From contig JAWQRM010000269.1 of assembly GCA_033557675.1 (NCBI GenBank), positions 1 to 25,241 of the forward strand: DNA of 25,241 nucleotides, read 5' to 3'. This document shows, piece by piece, positions 9,516-19,711 of this stretch. A program made the position numbers and the translations under genes. Below the pieces are notes generated by a model, which had not been told where the DNA came from, ran no database searches, and worked only from the letters and a program-made list of their open reading frames with translations. The stretch comes from Coptodactyla brooksi (taxonomy: Eukaryota > Arthropoda > Insecta > Coleoptera > Scarabaeidae). Each line of letters opens with the position of its first letter. Position 1 is the first letter of the stretch.

Positions 9516-12500
9516 GTACATTTGAGTTTATTTTATGTTAATCCATGTTCTATATTAATCATGTGTCAACTGATAATTAATGGGTATGCACTCATGAGCA
9601 TGAATATAAAGTGCGAGTGACATTCTAGATAGATTTAAACTTGTCATTTTTATCATTTTAATAGTGATACACAATGAATGATAGATAGCAGACACTCAGA
9701 TGAACTTTCTCACCATTTTATGGCATTCCACACTTGGCCTCACTCGGCTCATTTTTATTGATCTTTCCTATAATTCTCACCATGTTCTTGGCCATGACAC
9801 ATTCTGATGGACCTATTTATCTCTTAAAAATATTACTGTATTGTGTAGTTTTCCTATTTGAAAGTAGATTTTACGCAATAAAGACCTCTCATAAATACAA
9901 AATGTCCAGGTCTGTATACAGACCCAGACTTAACTAACTATAATCCACCATTTTTCATTATGATTCAAGTACCTTGTTTATACTAATAAAACATACAAAT
10001 AAAAAACAATATCCATAGAATAGTATTTTAAATCCATAGTATTTTATATATTTGATCTCATATTATGTCTGCTACTTTTGCTTGCAATGAGGGAAATTTA
10101 TTATTTTGCTGAATGTTTCTATTCAATTCACTGTAAATCAGTTCAGTGGTCTTTAAGATACAATAGTATAGGGGCGGTCACAAAACTGTGACCTGCCTTT
10201 TTGGCTGTTTCATCTATAACCTGATTATTAGAACATTTTGTGTTTTTATGATTTCAAGTAATGCAGGAATTGTTACATTGTTTTTTTTTGTGAAATGGTA
10301 GGGTGCATTCATCCTTTACCACAACAAATTTTTTAGGCAGTAAAGGTAGTTAAGGTAATTAACAGTAAAGGTAATTAAACAGTATAGGTAATTTGGTATT
10401 TAGCTCAATTTTCAGAACGTCTGAAATCTATATCCTGATAATAGTCAGTTTTTCACTGCTGGCGTATCAAATTATTACCCTTTTTCTTCTGGATAGAGAT
10501 ATATTTATATTGGACTGCACTTTCCATTATCCATCTTCTTACTGTATTATGGCCTATCTCTGCACAGTAATTAATTTTATATCCAAGTAGAAACAATGTT
10601 TTCATAAAACATTTGGAACGTTGTATATGTTATATATGTTGTATATACGGTTTCCTTTATTTCTGTAGCTGCAGTATCAAGAATACAGGAGAACGATATT
10701 GTACAGTTTGTTTCATTTACACCTGTCGCTACAATTTTCTATTCCTTAAATTGTGAAATTTCCATCTGTTCAATGTATTTCTCCCCTGTATGCACATCCC
10801 CTACATTTGAAATTCATGTGTTGGAAAGTAGGGAAAGTTTTTAGGGCGTACATTATCTTCAATTATTTTTTGTGGTGTTTAATAAATTTGTTATTTCAGG
10901 AAAGAGTTTAGTAGAAACATTCGCAGTCGTGACCACTATCAGAATGGCGATGCCTATGAGGGCCGTGATGGCTGGAATCGTGGCGGAGGAGGTGGCGGCA
11001 GCGGCGGCGGCCGCTTTTCGGATCGTGACCTACCCCGCAACGACCGATGGCAGGAACCAGAGAAGCAGCAGCCACGAGACAACGGCCGCTGGAATGAAGA
11101 GCGGCGCGAAAATAACTCACGCTGGTCAGAGCGCGATGGCCGTCGCAACGACCACGACTGGACCGTGCCGCTGCCTAGGGACGAACGGATCGAGCTTGAG
11201 CTTTTTGGCACCGGTAACACTGGCATCAACTTCAGCAAGTATGAGGATATACCGGTCGAGGCGACCGGGGACAAAGTCCCGCATCACATTACAACTGTAA
11301 GTTGAATCTTTACTAAGACTCTATCTGTGATGTTGATACGATATGTATTACATACATTTGCAGTACGTGCAAAAATGAAGCTGAAATTTCTATTTGCATC
11401 GTATTGCCGCTTATTGTCAGGTTATGGAGTCATATGTAATTCGGTAGAATGAATTATACTCCTTTACCTTATTTTATAAAATTATATTTGCTTTACCGGT
11501 TTCGACTACCACTGACCATCTTCAGAAGTGTTGTCGATATTTGCTATGTTTAAATGTAATCATCAATTTCACGAGTCTGTGTTGTGTTAATTTGTCAATT
11601 TTAATTTAATCTGGAAGTTATCTTCTTAGTGTATTTCAGTCTCATGTGAAAATGTAGGTAACATTAGACTGAAGTAGGACAGTGCCAGTCCTCCCCACTC
11701 TGCCTCGTCAAAATATAAAATGCATGCAATGTCGTACTTACTCTCTTTTAAGAAACCTGTTTGAGTTATTTCACCTGTGTAATGAGTGAACCAGAATTGT
11801 ACAGACAGGAGGGTTGAGGGGATAAAAAACAATATACAAGAGTATGACTGAAAAATGTGTAGGACAGGGTTCCACTTGGTTGGAGCTTGCATCAGTTCCA
11901 ACCAAGCAAGTACCGAAAATAACATCGATTTACAAAATAATGAATATCGATTTTGAAATTAACGAATGCCAATGAGTATGTGAAAGTAAAGCAATTGTAG
12001 AATGTCATGGGGCATATCTATCAGCCTATTATGTAAAGTTAAGTAATTAGTTACTTTTAACCACGAAACATAATTAGTTACTTTTTAAACACGAAAATAA
12101 ATTGACCTCCAAGAAGGACTCGAGAAACTCTTTACAAACTTATCCTCTTGCTATTGCTGTTCGAAACCCAAACAAATGTTCTCCACTATTCGCCAAACGA
12201 GTGTATTGCGTAACGTTTCTTTGCAACGTATGAACAGCATAAAAACGGGTACAACAAGAGGGGTACAAAGGTTTTCTTCATGGAAGTTGGTGATGTTCTG
12301 ATGGTTAAAATCTTATTCCTAACATCTATATATGTATGATAACTCAAAACACATTTTTGTAACGTATGCTCATAAATCTAGTGCATTTTCTGAAATTTCA
12401 AAAAGTTATTTCATTGTAGTTTGAAGAAGTACAGCTGACAGAAATAATCCGCCAGAACATTGTGATGGCCAGATACGACACACCTACCCCCGTGCAGAAG

Positions 12501-15500
12501 TATGCGATCCCTATCATACTGGGCAAGAGGGATGTAATGGCATGTGCGCAGACAGGCTCTGGCAAGACGGCCGCTTTTCTTGTGCCAATCCTCAACCAGA
12601 TGTACGAGCACGGCCCACCCAATAACCCGTCACGCAGCTACCGGCGTAAACAGTATCCGCTCGGACTAGTACTGGCACCAACACGCGAGCTTGCCACACA
12701 GATTTATGACGAGAGCAAAAAGTTCTCTTACAGGTCTAGAGTCAGACCTTGTGTTGTGTAAGTTTTTATTTATTTATTTTTCAATGGAGTAGATGTACTA
12801 GCTAGAAAAAGGGCATGCAAACCATTTACTACTATACAAAGCAGTATTAGTAGGCGTGGCTTAGTGTGCTGTCAAAATGGCTGCCAACAAATATTGTTCA
12901 TGATGATTTATTTCATTTTTAGTCTTCTTTTCCCAACAGAAAAGTAATCATGTTGAATTTAATGTTCTGAAGGAAAAAGACACCTTCCGCTCAATCCTAT
13001 CCTTACTAATCCTCGCTAATTGGAGTGATTTTTCTTTTTAATAAAAAAATAGTTATGGTGGAGCGAATGTAGGCGATCAGATGAAAGACTTAGACCGTGG
13101 CTGTCATCTGCTGGTGGCTACACCTGGTCGCCTGCTTGACATGATCGAGCGTGGAAAAATCGGCCTTGACTACTGCAAGTACTTAGTGCTGGATGAGGCC
13201 GACCGCATGTTAGACATGGGCTTTGAGGTTCAGATCAGAAACATCCTCGAAAAGGAGCCAATGCCGCGTACCGGCGATCGGCAGACGCTCATGTTTTCTG
13301 CCACCTTCCCACATCCCATACAGATGCTGGCCAGGGATTTCCTAGACAATTATATCTTCTTGGCCGTTGGTCGTGTCGGTTCTACATCCGAGAATATTAC
13401 TCAAAAGGTTAGTAGATATATTCTTAGAGATATAAGTTCTTTATTCCTAAATAATTGAACTAATTAAAACAACATGTCGATCATAAGAATAAAAATAAAT
13501 TTAGTACTCTGTACAGTGTTCGTTACAATACACCCTACAAATCGTAATGCAAAATAATGTAATACTAATACTAAATATTTTACAAGGGGTGTTCAAATGA
13601 AAAGGTACGAAAACACTGTGGGTCTAACTGAAGTCTTTATTCAAAAGTAATCACCAGAGGTCTTAGCATAAGTATTCCACATTTTTACGAGCCGAACGAT
13701 TCCCTGTTCCCAGGATTCCTGCGGCTGTGACAAGAGCCAGTCGGCCACTGTATCATTCAGTTCGTCGTCCGCGTCATTTGCTGCGTCAATTGGATGGGTC
13801 TACCTGCTTCTCTTCTGCGTCATGCGCGGGCGCTCACGCATGCGTGCAACCACGCAGGACACTCCATTCGCGTTCCTAGATGTCGCTACGTTATCCCAAA
13901 GCGGCATATTCAAATTTTAACCGGATTGGTTACGACGTTTCGTACCTTTTCATTTAAACACCCCTAATATCGTATGTGTGAGTCAGATCGTATTTCCTCC
14001 ATATCATAGGCCGGGTTGTTGATCGGGTGGAGTTTCATATGCTGTACAAAACCAATACTAGTTTTCCATTGTGTAGGGCACCTATTGTACAAGTCAATGC
14101 TTCTAATAAGATAATTAGTTGCCTTCAGCCTGCTCATTGGTCCCAGTAATAGGTCACGTCCTCTTGTTTTATGATTGTGATAACCCAGACTTACTACTGT
14201 TAGTACCGGGCTTTTAGAAATGTTCAAGTCTCACGTGATCAAATGCAGATTCCTGTTCTAAGAACTTCTTTGCCATAGTTTGGTAGTATTGTAATATTTT
14301 TGTGTGTCACCAAAAAGTAACCAGATCTTGACATTTCAAACATAAGCCTTCGTGAACTGAATATTTTTTCATTATTCGAATGCTTCAAAATGTTTACTGT
14401 AATATACAATTAACAAATATTATAATTTTCGCCCTTTTAATAGTATAGGCGTCAATGTTAATACCCTTTGATAATAATGAATATTTCTTTTCCTGTTATT
14501 TAACAGTAAATTAATTTTGTGACTCCGCTGACTTTCTCAATTGTGGCAGTTAGGATGTTTTATTTTAATCATTACCATACTGCAAGCTTGATTATATAAT
14601 CAGTTGTGGTTACGTGGGACTTGGACATTTCTGAAAGCCTTGTATTTTATACTTTATGAAGTAGGGTTTGCAATGAGTTGTGATATTATATTTGCTATGC
14701 TTCGAACGGGCTTCTTTTGCTCTGACAGCATTGGTTTTAAGTTTGGAGGGTATCTCCAAATTTCTATAGAATATGCCATCTTTGCTTGAAACAGCGGAAA
14801 GTAAGTAACTCTTGCAGCTTCTTCGCCTGCTGTTCTGAGAACTCTATTGCACAAGATGATTTTGCAAGATTGTAGAGGGGTCTTAACGTATTTCCAAGTT
14901 GTGAATCAATGGTTACACCTAACATTTTCATGGGTTCATCTGCTTTACCCCATCTGTCTTTTTTATCAGCGATGGGTGTTGGTTTGTCTTTATGTAGTAC
15001 CTGTTGGTTACGTAGAAACCAATTCTCTGCCTTTTCCAGTGGTTTGCTTATGTCCATGTCTAGTTGATTGTCAATATCGTAGCTTAAAGTTATCGTTACG
15101 ACATCTGCATACATTACGATATGAGATGGAATATTTCTGGGCAGATCATTTATGCATATGACCAACTGTTGTTATAGTTGCAAGTTTTATTCTATTATTA
15201 CCTGTTACTGTTATTTGTTGACAATTTCTAAATAGCTCTAAAATATTTTAATTGTGGTACCTTTGATTCCACAGTAATGAAGCTTGTTGATCAACATTTC
15301 ACGTGATAGTGAATCAAAAGCCTTACTTAAATCACATATATGGAATACATTTTTCTGATTCATTCAGAGCATTGCAGAGTTCTCTGTATAAAGCCATATT
15401 GCTTTTCGGTGTAGAGGTAATAATTCTTTGTGAAATAGACATTCAATCTTTCATGTTGAATTTGTCCCAGTATTTTTGACACAACAGGTGGGACTGTTAT

Positions 15501-18500
15501 TGGCCTATGGTTTTTATACTCGGTTTTATTTCCCTTCTTGTAAATTTAGGGAGCAAGTTTGTATAGCAGTTCCAATGCTATTTATTTGCACCTTTATTCT
15601 CTCTCCAACTGTCACAAAATGATTAAACGATTGACATGAACACAAAGTTTTGAAGGTACCTTTGGTTTTACACATAGTCTCTTTATTTATTATGTCCCAG
15701 ATCACTTTGTGTTTGATATCTGCTCTCTTTATTCTTGTAAGCTGGTGTTCAGTTTATAGTTTTCAGCATCATTCAAATGTTCTATTGATTTAAGTGCTTT
15801 AGTCACTCTTTTCAGCTTGTAGAGGCCACAAAAATTTTACCTCTATCCTTCATCTATTTTAGGTATTCCGGTTAGTATGGTACTGTATTTCTTTCATGGT
15901 ATTGTAGTGTAGGAAATGCTATTGCAGCTACTAAGATATTCAGTAAATAATTACACATTATTTCACGTTTATTATGTTCCATTTTCGACCAATTTTCTAC
16001 TACTAACTTACAAGATATAGCTTGTAGACATAGAAGTTTGCCAGCAGACTTCTCAGTGTTTGCAAATCATGTTCAGTATAGCTCTCTTCCCTAGTTTACC
16101 AATTGTTTTCCTGCATTTGAAAGCAACAGAAACATTATGGAAACATCAAGAAACTATTGCTGTTCAATGCTATAGATTCCTGGCCTCAAAATAGCTATAT
16201 TTTATGTGATTTTCTTGTTCTGACATTCATTGTTTTAGATTTCAAAATGTTTGAATCATTTGCTTACCAGATCTATGCAATTGTTTTCTATGATAGTTCT
16301 GTTAACACATTGTTGAGCGGTCACGAGTTAACTCGTGTTTTCATGGCCAAACGTTGCTGACCGGCCACGAGTAAACTCGTGATGTGCTTTCTTTCGCATC
16401 ATGGTTGTTTTCTCAGTGTGCTGTCTGAGATCACACAGTGCAATTATTGGTCAGCATATCTCAAGCTGTGCCTCTCGCTTATAAGACCCGTTAGGTTGCA
16501 TACTTTGTTGTAAAAAAAATTCAACGATGACGGAACGTACTAATGAAGAATCTTTCAATGAATTATACGCGGATTTTTTATCTGATTGTCCAAGTGATGT
16601 TGAATCAAAGTGTAGTGACTTGGAAAATAATACTGTATAAAAAGATAGTGAATCTGATATTAAGCCACCAAAGTATCAAAAAAGGAATATAATAGAATCA
16701 GATAGTGACGACGAATTAGAAGAAGAGTAGAACGAAGTGATATCACATCAAAATTAGAGAATTATTTAAATATTCCTGGTCCAACTATTGAACTTGGTGA
16801 TGCGCCGACTATCAGTGAGGTAACGGTTTTATTTTTTGACAGCGGTTTTTTTGATTTAGTCGTTACACAAACCAATTTGTACCACTCTCAAATGTAAGAG
16901 TTACATAAGATCTCTGCAAAAACAATGGTATCATGGACGACAGTTATCACTAATGAAATAAAGAAGTTTCTTGGATTACTGATATTGATAAGCCAAACCA
17001 GAAAATCTTATTGGAGAGATTATTGGTCAATGGATCCTTTAGTTGAAGCACCAACATTTCGGACAACTATGTTCAGAATGCGATTTGAGCAAATACTTAA
17101 ATTTTTTCATCTAAATGATAATACACAACATACATCTGAAGACAGGCTTTGCAAAATTAGACTGCCTTTGGATTATATCATTCCAAAATTACAGTCCCAA
17201 ACAGGAGCTAACTCTAGAAGAAGCAATAGTACTATACAGAGAACGCCTCAGCTTTAGGACGTATATCCTGGCAAAAATAACGAAATATGAAATTTTGATC
17301 AGAATGCTTTGAGAAAGTGAGAGTGGGTATATATGCAACATTGAAATTTATTCGGGACAAGGGAAAAAGCTGTAAAAAACTATATTGTCTCTGTTGGAGC
17401 CGTACCTTGGTCATTGGCATCACATATACCAAGACAATTATTATAATAGCGTTTCTACAGCTGAGCTATTGCTCAGAAAAGAAAAAAACACTAGTGCGTG
17501 GTACCATACAGGAAAACCATGGCTTGCCAAAGGTTCTGATAGAAAAATCGAAAAGTCTACGCAGAGGAGAAGTGACTTTTTTACGGAAGACCTGTTGTTC
17601 TTATTGCTTGGAAGGGTAAAAGAATAGTACGCATGATATCAACTATTCATGATGCTTTGGTGAAATCAAGTGGAAAGCGAAAACGAAATTCCACAGATGA
17701 TGCAATTAAACCTACCTGCATATTACAGTGCAATAAGCACATGAAACGGGTAGATCTTGCCGATGAATATTTGGCTAACAGCGATATTTTACGAAAAATT
17801 TTAGAGTGGTCAAAAAGATTAGCATTCTTTCTGATAAACTGCACCTTGTTCAATGCATATAAAATGTACAGTACCTATCTGCCAGAAAATAAAACAAGGT
17901 ACAAGAAATTTCTACTGGAAGTAGCTAGAGAATTGATAACTGTGGATTCCAAAGAAAGCAGCATTGCACCTGACACTTATCGAATTTCTAAAACAGCTCC
18001 TTATAATGATTCACCCTTCAGGCTTTCCTACTAGTAAATCTGACTAGAGCATGTAGATTATGCTATTCAAAGGGAAAACGCAGCGAAACTGGATATATTT
18101 GTGAAAGCTGTTGTGTACCATTACATGTAGGTGATGGTTACACTGTTTATCATACGAAAAAGAAATATTAAAAGTTGAATAATGAATAAAATGTATTAAA
18201 GTTTATTTATATTGTTTTACTTCCACATCCAATTACGAAATAATAACCGGTGACATGAGATAAATTCTCAGTAAAATTGCCGGTCAACAATGTTTTAAGT
18301 AAAGATGCTAATAAAGTAATATTAGTATTTATATATGCTTACATTTCAAATAGGTATTTTGGGTAGAAGAACATGACAAACGTTCCGTTCTGCTAGACAT
18401 GCTAAATGCAGCAGAACTAACACAACCATCAGCCGAACACTTGACGTTGGTGTTTGTGGAGACAAAGAAGGGCGCTGACTCCCTTGAGGAGTTCCTTCAT

Positions 18501-19565
18501 AATGACGGCTACCCGGTGACGTCAATCCACGGCGATCGCTCGCAACGCGAACGTGAGGACGCTCTACGACAATTCCGTTCGGGCAACACGCCGATTCTGG
18601 TGGCGACTTCGGTGGCCGCTCGTGGGCTCGACATCCCGCACGTTAAGCACGTCATCAACTTTGACCTGCCCTCGGACGTTGAAGAATATGTCCACAGAAT
18701 CGGTAGAACAGGTCGTATGGGCAATCTCGGTAAGATTTGATTTTTAATTTACAAACATTTTTGTAATGCTACTTCGTATTTTGTCTATTTAGGCCTGGCA
18801 ACGTCCTTCTTTAACTCCCGCAATCATAATTTAGCATCGGCCATGTTAGATTTGCTGGCCGAGGCCAAGCAGGAGATTCCTGCTTGGTTAGAGAACGTAG
18901 CGGCAGATGGACGCACTACAAATTCCGGACGCAGGGGCGGTAAAGGCCGTTTCGGCAGTGGAGGGTTCGGATCGAGAGATTACCGTCAGCAATCTGGCGG
19001 CGGGTCAAACAATAGGAACCAGAGATCGAATGGAAACAGCGGAGGATATGGGAATAACGGATACAATAGTGGAGGTAAGCTGAAGTATTTTGTTTATTTT
19101 AAATTGGTACCTTTGCATTTGTCATCAAAACATTTTTCGAACGCCGAATTTATTAGAATTCTAACAGTTCCTAATCAGAGAGTACGTAGCAGGTCTCCCT
19201 TTTTTTCTTTATTTTGTTTTTTCTTTGTTAATATTCTAACGGGACTACCTTGTTGTTTAATCTTTGAAATGATAATGTTTTGCAAAATAGTACCTGAATG
19301 TTAAACTCATGTTAAAATCAAGTTGTAGCCTAAGACTGAGTCAAAGACATTGCCCCCACCATTTTGCATTGTGCGCATCTTACATCAAGAGTGCATTACT
19401 TATATTCATTATGTCATACTAGGGCGATTAATATATATATTCGGCATATTATAAGATTTACATCAATCTTCCGTTACAGGGTATTATGGCAATGACAGGG
19501 GCAGTAACTACGGTGGAAACTACAACTCGAACAATGCCGTACACGATGATTGGTGGGAGAACTGA
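9304..19565 (+). CDS. bel: ATP-dependent RNA helicase DDX3/Ded1 family (belle), 5'-incomplete
   Basis: This is a DEAD-box helicase of the DDX3/PL10/Ded1 group, which remodels mRNA 5' leaders during translation initiation and has germline and small-RNA roles in insects. CDS join: 9304-9515, 10900-11296, 12420-12757, 13053-13407, 18354-18729, 18793-19074, 19480-19565. The join gives 2046 nt: 681 residues and TGA. Residues run from an eIF4E-binding-type YIPPHLR near residue 16 through an Arg/Gly/Asp-rich linker to two RecA domains. Motifs: Q motif YDTPTPVQ (222-229), Walker A AQTGSGKT (246-253), PTRELA (290-295), DEAD (363-366), SAT (398-400), then FVETKKGADSLEEFL, VATSVAARGLDIP and HRIGRTGR (548-555). 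The tail is Gly/Ser/Arg-rich and ends DDWWEN, close to the usual DDX3 end. All catalytic motifs are intact, so the gene looks functional. DDX3 proteins normally begin about 15-20 residues earlier, in a separate exon not seen here. Confidence 0.97.
9516..10899 (+). other. bel: intron of belle, 1,384 bp
   Basis: Donor GTACAT, acceptor TTATTTCAG. It interrupts the Arg codon AG|G. AT-rich. I saw no transposon ends and no coding signal. Open frames at 9734-9937 and 10393-10590 are hydrophobic and unconvincing. Confidence 0.85.
10900..11296 (+). CDS. bel: belle exon b: Arg/Gly-rich linker
   Basis: Reads (R)KEFSRNIRSRDHYQNGDAY, then a Gly run, many R-N-D-R-W repeats, then DWTVPLPRDERIELELFG, NFSKYEDIPVEATG and VPHHITT. 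The FSKYEDIPVEATG..VP block is strongly conserved in DDX3/Ded1 just before the helicase core. The exon is much richer in G+C than its introns, so it is also open in other frames on both strands. Those frames carry no family motif. Donor GTAAGT at 11297, phase 0. Confidence 0.95.
11475..11930 (-). mobile_element. possible retroelement 3' tail
   Basis: On the minus strand a 99-codon frame (11626-11925) is followed by CTTCTGAAGATGGTCAGTGG and CGAAACCGGTAAAGC (11495-11530). A CTGAAGATG..CGAAACCGGT string is common at the 3' ends of arthropod retroelements, which I recall best for Penelope-like elements. I recognise no domain in the frame. It could equally be another repeat class. Confidence 0.35.
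12044..12097. repeat. tandem duplication of a ~26-bp unit
   Basis: TAATTAGTTACTTTTAACCA with CGAAAC (12044-12069) is followed by TAATTAGTTACTTTTTAAAC with ACGAAAA (12071-12097). These are two near-identical copies inside the belle intron. Confidence 0.65.
12420..12757 (+). CDS. bel: belle exon c: Q motif, Walker A, motif Ia
   Basis: Starts FEEVQLTEIIRQNIVMARYD, carries the Q motif (TPTPVQ), AQTGSGKT at 12546-12569 that binds the ATP phosphates, LVPILNQMYE, and LAPTRELATQI at about 12672-12704. It ends YRSRVRPCVV. Acceptor AG is at 12418-12419. Donor GTAAGT at 12758 splits a Val codon (GT|T). Confidence 0.97.
12758..13052 (+). other. bel: intron of belle, 295 bp
   Basis: GTAAGT to ATAG. No internal feature seen. 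Confidence 0.88.
13053..13407 (+). CDS. bel: belle exon d: DEAD and SAT motifs
   Basis: Reads (V)YGGANVGDQMKDLDRGCHLL, VATPGRLLDMIERG, VLDEADRMLDMGF (DEAD codons at 13192-13203, ATP hydrolysis), RQTLMFSATFP (SAT at 13297-13305), and NYIFLAVGRVGSTSENITQK. It is the second half of RecA domain 1 and the linker into domain 2. Donor GTTAGT at 13408, phase 0. The frame stays open for 17 codons into the intron, but those residues do not match DDX3. Confidence 0.97.
13583..13967 (-). mobile_element. 385-bp mariner MITE with transposase C-terminal remnant
   Basis: Terminal inverted repeats of 28 bp with one mismatch (13585-13612 and 13938-13965) begin AGGGGTGTTCAAATGAAAAG. TA lies on both sides (13581-13582 and 13968-13969). 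On the minus strand the interior (about 13630-13770) reads DELNDTVADWLLSQPQESW then EQGIVRLVKMWNTYAKTSGD and YF stop. This is the C-terminal end of a mariner transposase, ending in the usual W..Y...GDYF. It is therefore an internally deleted derivative of a mariner element that depends on an enzyme supplied elsewhere. The well-preserved ends suggest fairly recent movement. Confidence 0.88.
13970..15880 (-). pseudogene. non-LTR retrotransposon reverse transcriptase, degenerate
   Basis: On the minus strand, in order from the right: KHKVIWDIINKETMCKTK (about 15675-15730), YKKGNKTEYKNHRPITVPPV and VSKILG (about 15460-15545, the finger region of LINE reverse transcriptases), then DLSKAFDSLSREMLINKLHY (about 15265-15335). 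Next is MYADVVTITLSY (about 15080-15115), where the catalytic YADD reads YADV, and then KMLGVTIDSQLGNT and EIWRYPPNLKPMLSEQKK (down to 14654). At 13970-14230 a C-terminal block with HNHKTRGRDLLL and YLIRSIDLYNRCPTQW remains. Many stops and frameshifts and the lost Asp make it dead. The type resembles Jockey/BS-like elements. The stretch 14230-14650 is not clearly LINE. Confidence 0.85.
14231..14653. other. unassigned stretch inside the LINE remnant
   Basis: The bases between the reverse transcriptase block and the C-terminal block do not translate into anything I recognise. It may be heavily decayed LINE sequence or a nested insertion. Confidence 0.4.
15881..16301. other. intron spacer between LINE and piggyBac
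   Basis: AT-rich and without a supported feature. A minus-strand stretch with KMEHNKREIMCNYLLNILVA is open but not identifiable. Confidence 0.4.
16322..16381. repeat. duplicated palindromic subterminal repeats of the piggyBac element
   Basis: CACGAGTTAACTCGTG (16322-16337) is a perfect 16-bp palindrome. CACGAG-TAAA-CTCGTG (16366-16381) is a near copy. Each is preceded by a similar GCGGT / CCGGC block and a TTG(C)TGA, so the terminal repeat seems partly duplicated inward. These are likely transposase-binding sites (inference). Confidence 0.75.
16527..18171 (+). pseudogene. piggyBac-like transposase, frameshifted
   Basis: The start ATG 16527 gives MTERTNEESFNELYADFLSD, an acidic N terminus. 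In-frame stops occur at 16638 and 16728, and several frameshifts follow. Conserved blocks in order: KKFLGLLILISQTRKSYWRDYW with RFEQILKFFHLND (16960-17120), then ELTLEEAIVLYRERLSFRTY (about 17205-17265), where the first catalytic Asp reads Glu (17217-17219). LLEPYLGHWHHIYQDNYYNSV (about 17390-17450) carries the second Asp. RIVRMISTIHDALV and MKRVDLADEYL (third Asp, 17753-17755) are followed by FFLINCTLFNAYKMYS. Last is a C-terminal Cys-rich domain ACRLCYSKGKRSETGYICES with CC and H residues, ending at TAA 18169-18171. Length and order match full-size piggyBac transposases, about 550 residues before decay. Confidence 0.92.
18354..18729 (+). CDS. bel: belle exon e: RecA domain 2, motifs IV-VI
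   Basis: Begins VFWVEEHDKRSVLLDMLNAA. Motif IV is LTLVFVETKKGADSLEEFL, followed by PVTSIHGDRSQREREDALRQ, PILVATSVAARGLDIPHVKH (motif V), NFDLPSDVEEYVHRIGRTGR (motif VI, HRIGRTGR at 18693-18716) and MGNL. The arginines of motif VI complete the ATP site. Donor GTAAGA at 18730 splits a Gly codon (G|GC). Confidence 0.97.
18793..19074 (+). CDS. bel: belle exon f: end of helicase core and RGG-type tail
   Basis: After a 63-bp intron (18730-18792) it reads (G)LATSFFNSRNHNLASAMLDL, AEAKQEIPAWLENVA, then a Gly/Ser/Arg/Asn-rich tail including GGFGSRDYRQQSGGG. The RDYRQ block is conserved in insect DDX3 tails. Donor GTAAGC at 19075 splits a Gly codon (G|GG). Confidence 0.96.
19075..19479 (+). other. bel: last intron of belle, 405 bp
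   Basis: GTAAGC to CCGTTACAG. The exon f frame runs on to 19304 inside it, but without Gly-rich or other family sequence, so I take the splice as real. No other feature seen. Confidence 0.85.
19480..19565 (+). CDS. bel: belle exon g: C-terminal end
   Basis: Reads (G)YYGNDRGSNYGGNYNSNNAV, HDDWWEN, then TGA at 19563-19565. An acidic-Trp-Trp end after a Gly/Tyr/Asn-rich tail is the usual DDX3/Ded1 C terminus, bound by translation factors in the family (known of the family, not shown here). Confidence 0.94.
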
Positions 19566-19601
19566 GCCGACAAACATGTGCGCGCACCACATTTAATTAA
19601 T

Positions 19602-19607
19602 AATAAA
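19602..19607 (+). promoter_or_regulatory. candidate proximal poly(A) signal
   Basis: AATAAA 37 bp after the belle stop codon. Its closeness to the stop makes it less likely to be the only site. Confidence 0.35.
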
Positions 19608-19668
19608 AATAATTAATGTAACAATTGAAACTCCTCCCTCTCGTATACATACATAGGTACAACACTAC

Positions 19669-19711
19669 GCCTACTTACTACTACTACTACAACAAAAAAA
19701 CTACTACTACT
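19669..19711 (+). repeat. ACT microsatellite-like tract
   Basis: Runs of CTACTACTACTAC interrupted by an A-rich segment, in the probable 3' UTR. Confidence 0.7.

Larger units (their letters stand above)
11297..12419 (+). other. bel: intron of belle, 1,123 bp, with a transposon-like tail
   Basis: Donor GTAAGTTG, acceptor TCATTGTAG. It holds a repeat-like segment around 11475-11930 and a short duplication at 12044-12097, described separately. Confidence 0.85.
16306..18294 (+). mobile_element. complete-length piggyBac-like element, 1,989 bp
   Basis: Both ends are present. The left is TTAA then CACATTGTTGAGCGGTC (TTAA 16302-16305). The right, on the reverse strand, is TTAA then AACATTGTTGACCGGCA (TTAA 18295-18298). 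TTAA duplications and short terminal inverted repeats are the mark of piggyBac insertion. Next to the left end lie two subterminal copies of a palindromic block (16322-16337 and 16366-16381). The interior encodes a broken transposase in the same orientation as the belle gene. The element lies wholly in the intron. Confidence 0.93.
13408..18353 (+). other. bel: 4.9-kb transposon-loaded intron of belle
   Basis: Donor GTTAGT, acceptor TTCAAATAG. From left to right it holds a mariner MITE, a decayed minus-strand LINE, and a sense-oriented piggyBac-like element ending only 59 bp before the acceptor. It joins exons whose protein reads ..ITQK / VFWVEEHDKR.., a normal DDX3 junction, so splicing across the insertions appears intact. 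Confidence 0.92.

Noticed and set aside
9278..9541. 87-codon frame over belle exon a
   Set aside because: Out of frame with FAGLDL/YIPPHLR. Runs through the splice donor without family sequence.
10872..11300. 142-codon plus-strand frame overlapping belle exon b, and minus-strand frames at 10908-11120 and 10954-11274
   Set aside because: Shadows of a G+C-rich Arg/Gly exon. Only the belle frame joins the neighbouring exons and carries DDX3 motifs.
13408..13458. Extension of belle exon d to the stop at 13456
   Set aside because: A good GT donor at 13408 and a perfect continuation at 18354 (VFWVEEHDKR) make a truncated helicase unlikely. An intron-retaining isoform cannot be excluded.
14847..15161. 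104-codon plus-strand frame opposite the LINE
   Set aside because: Antisense shadow of the reverse transcriptase remnant.
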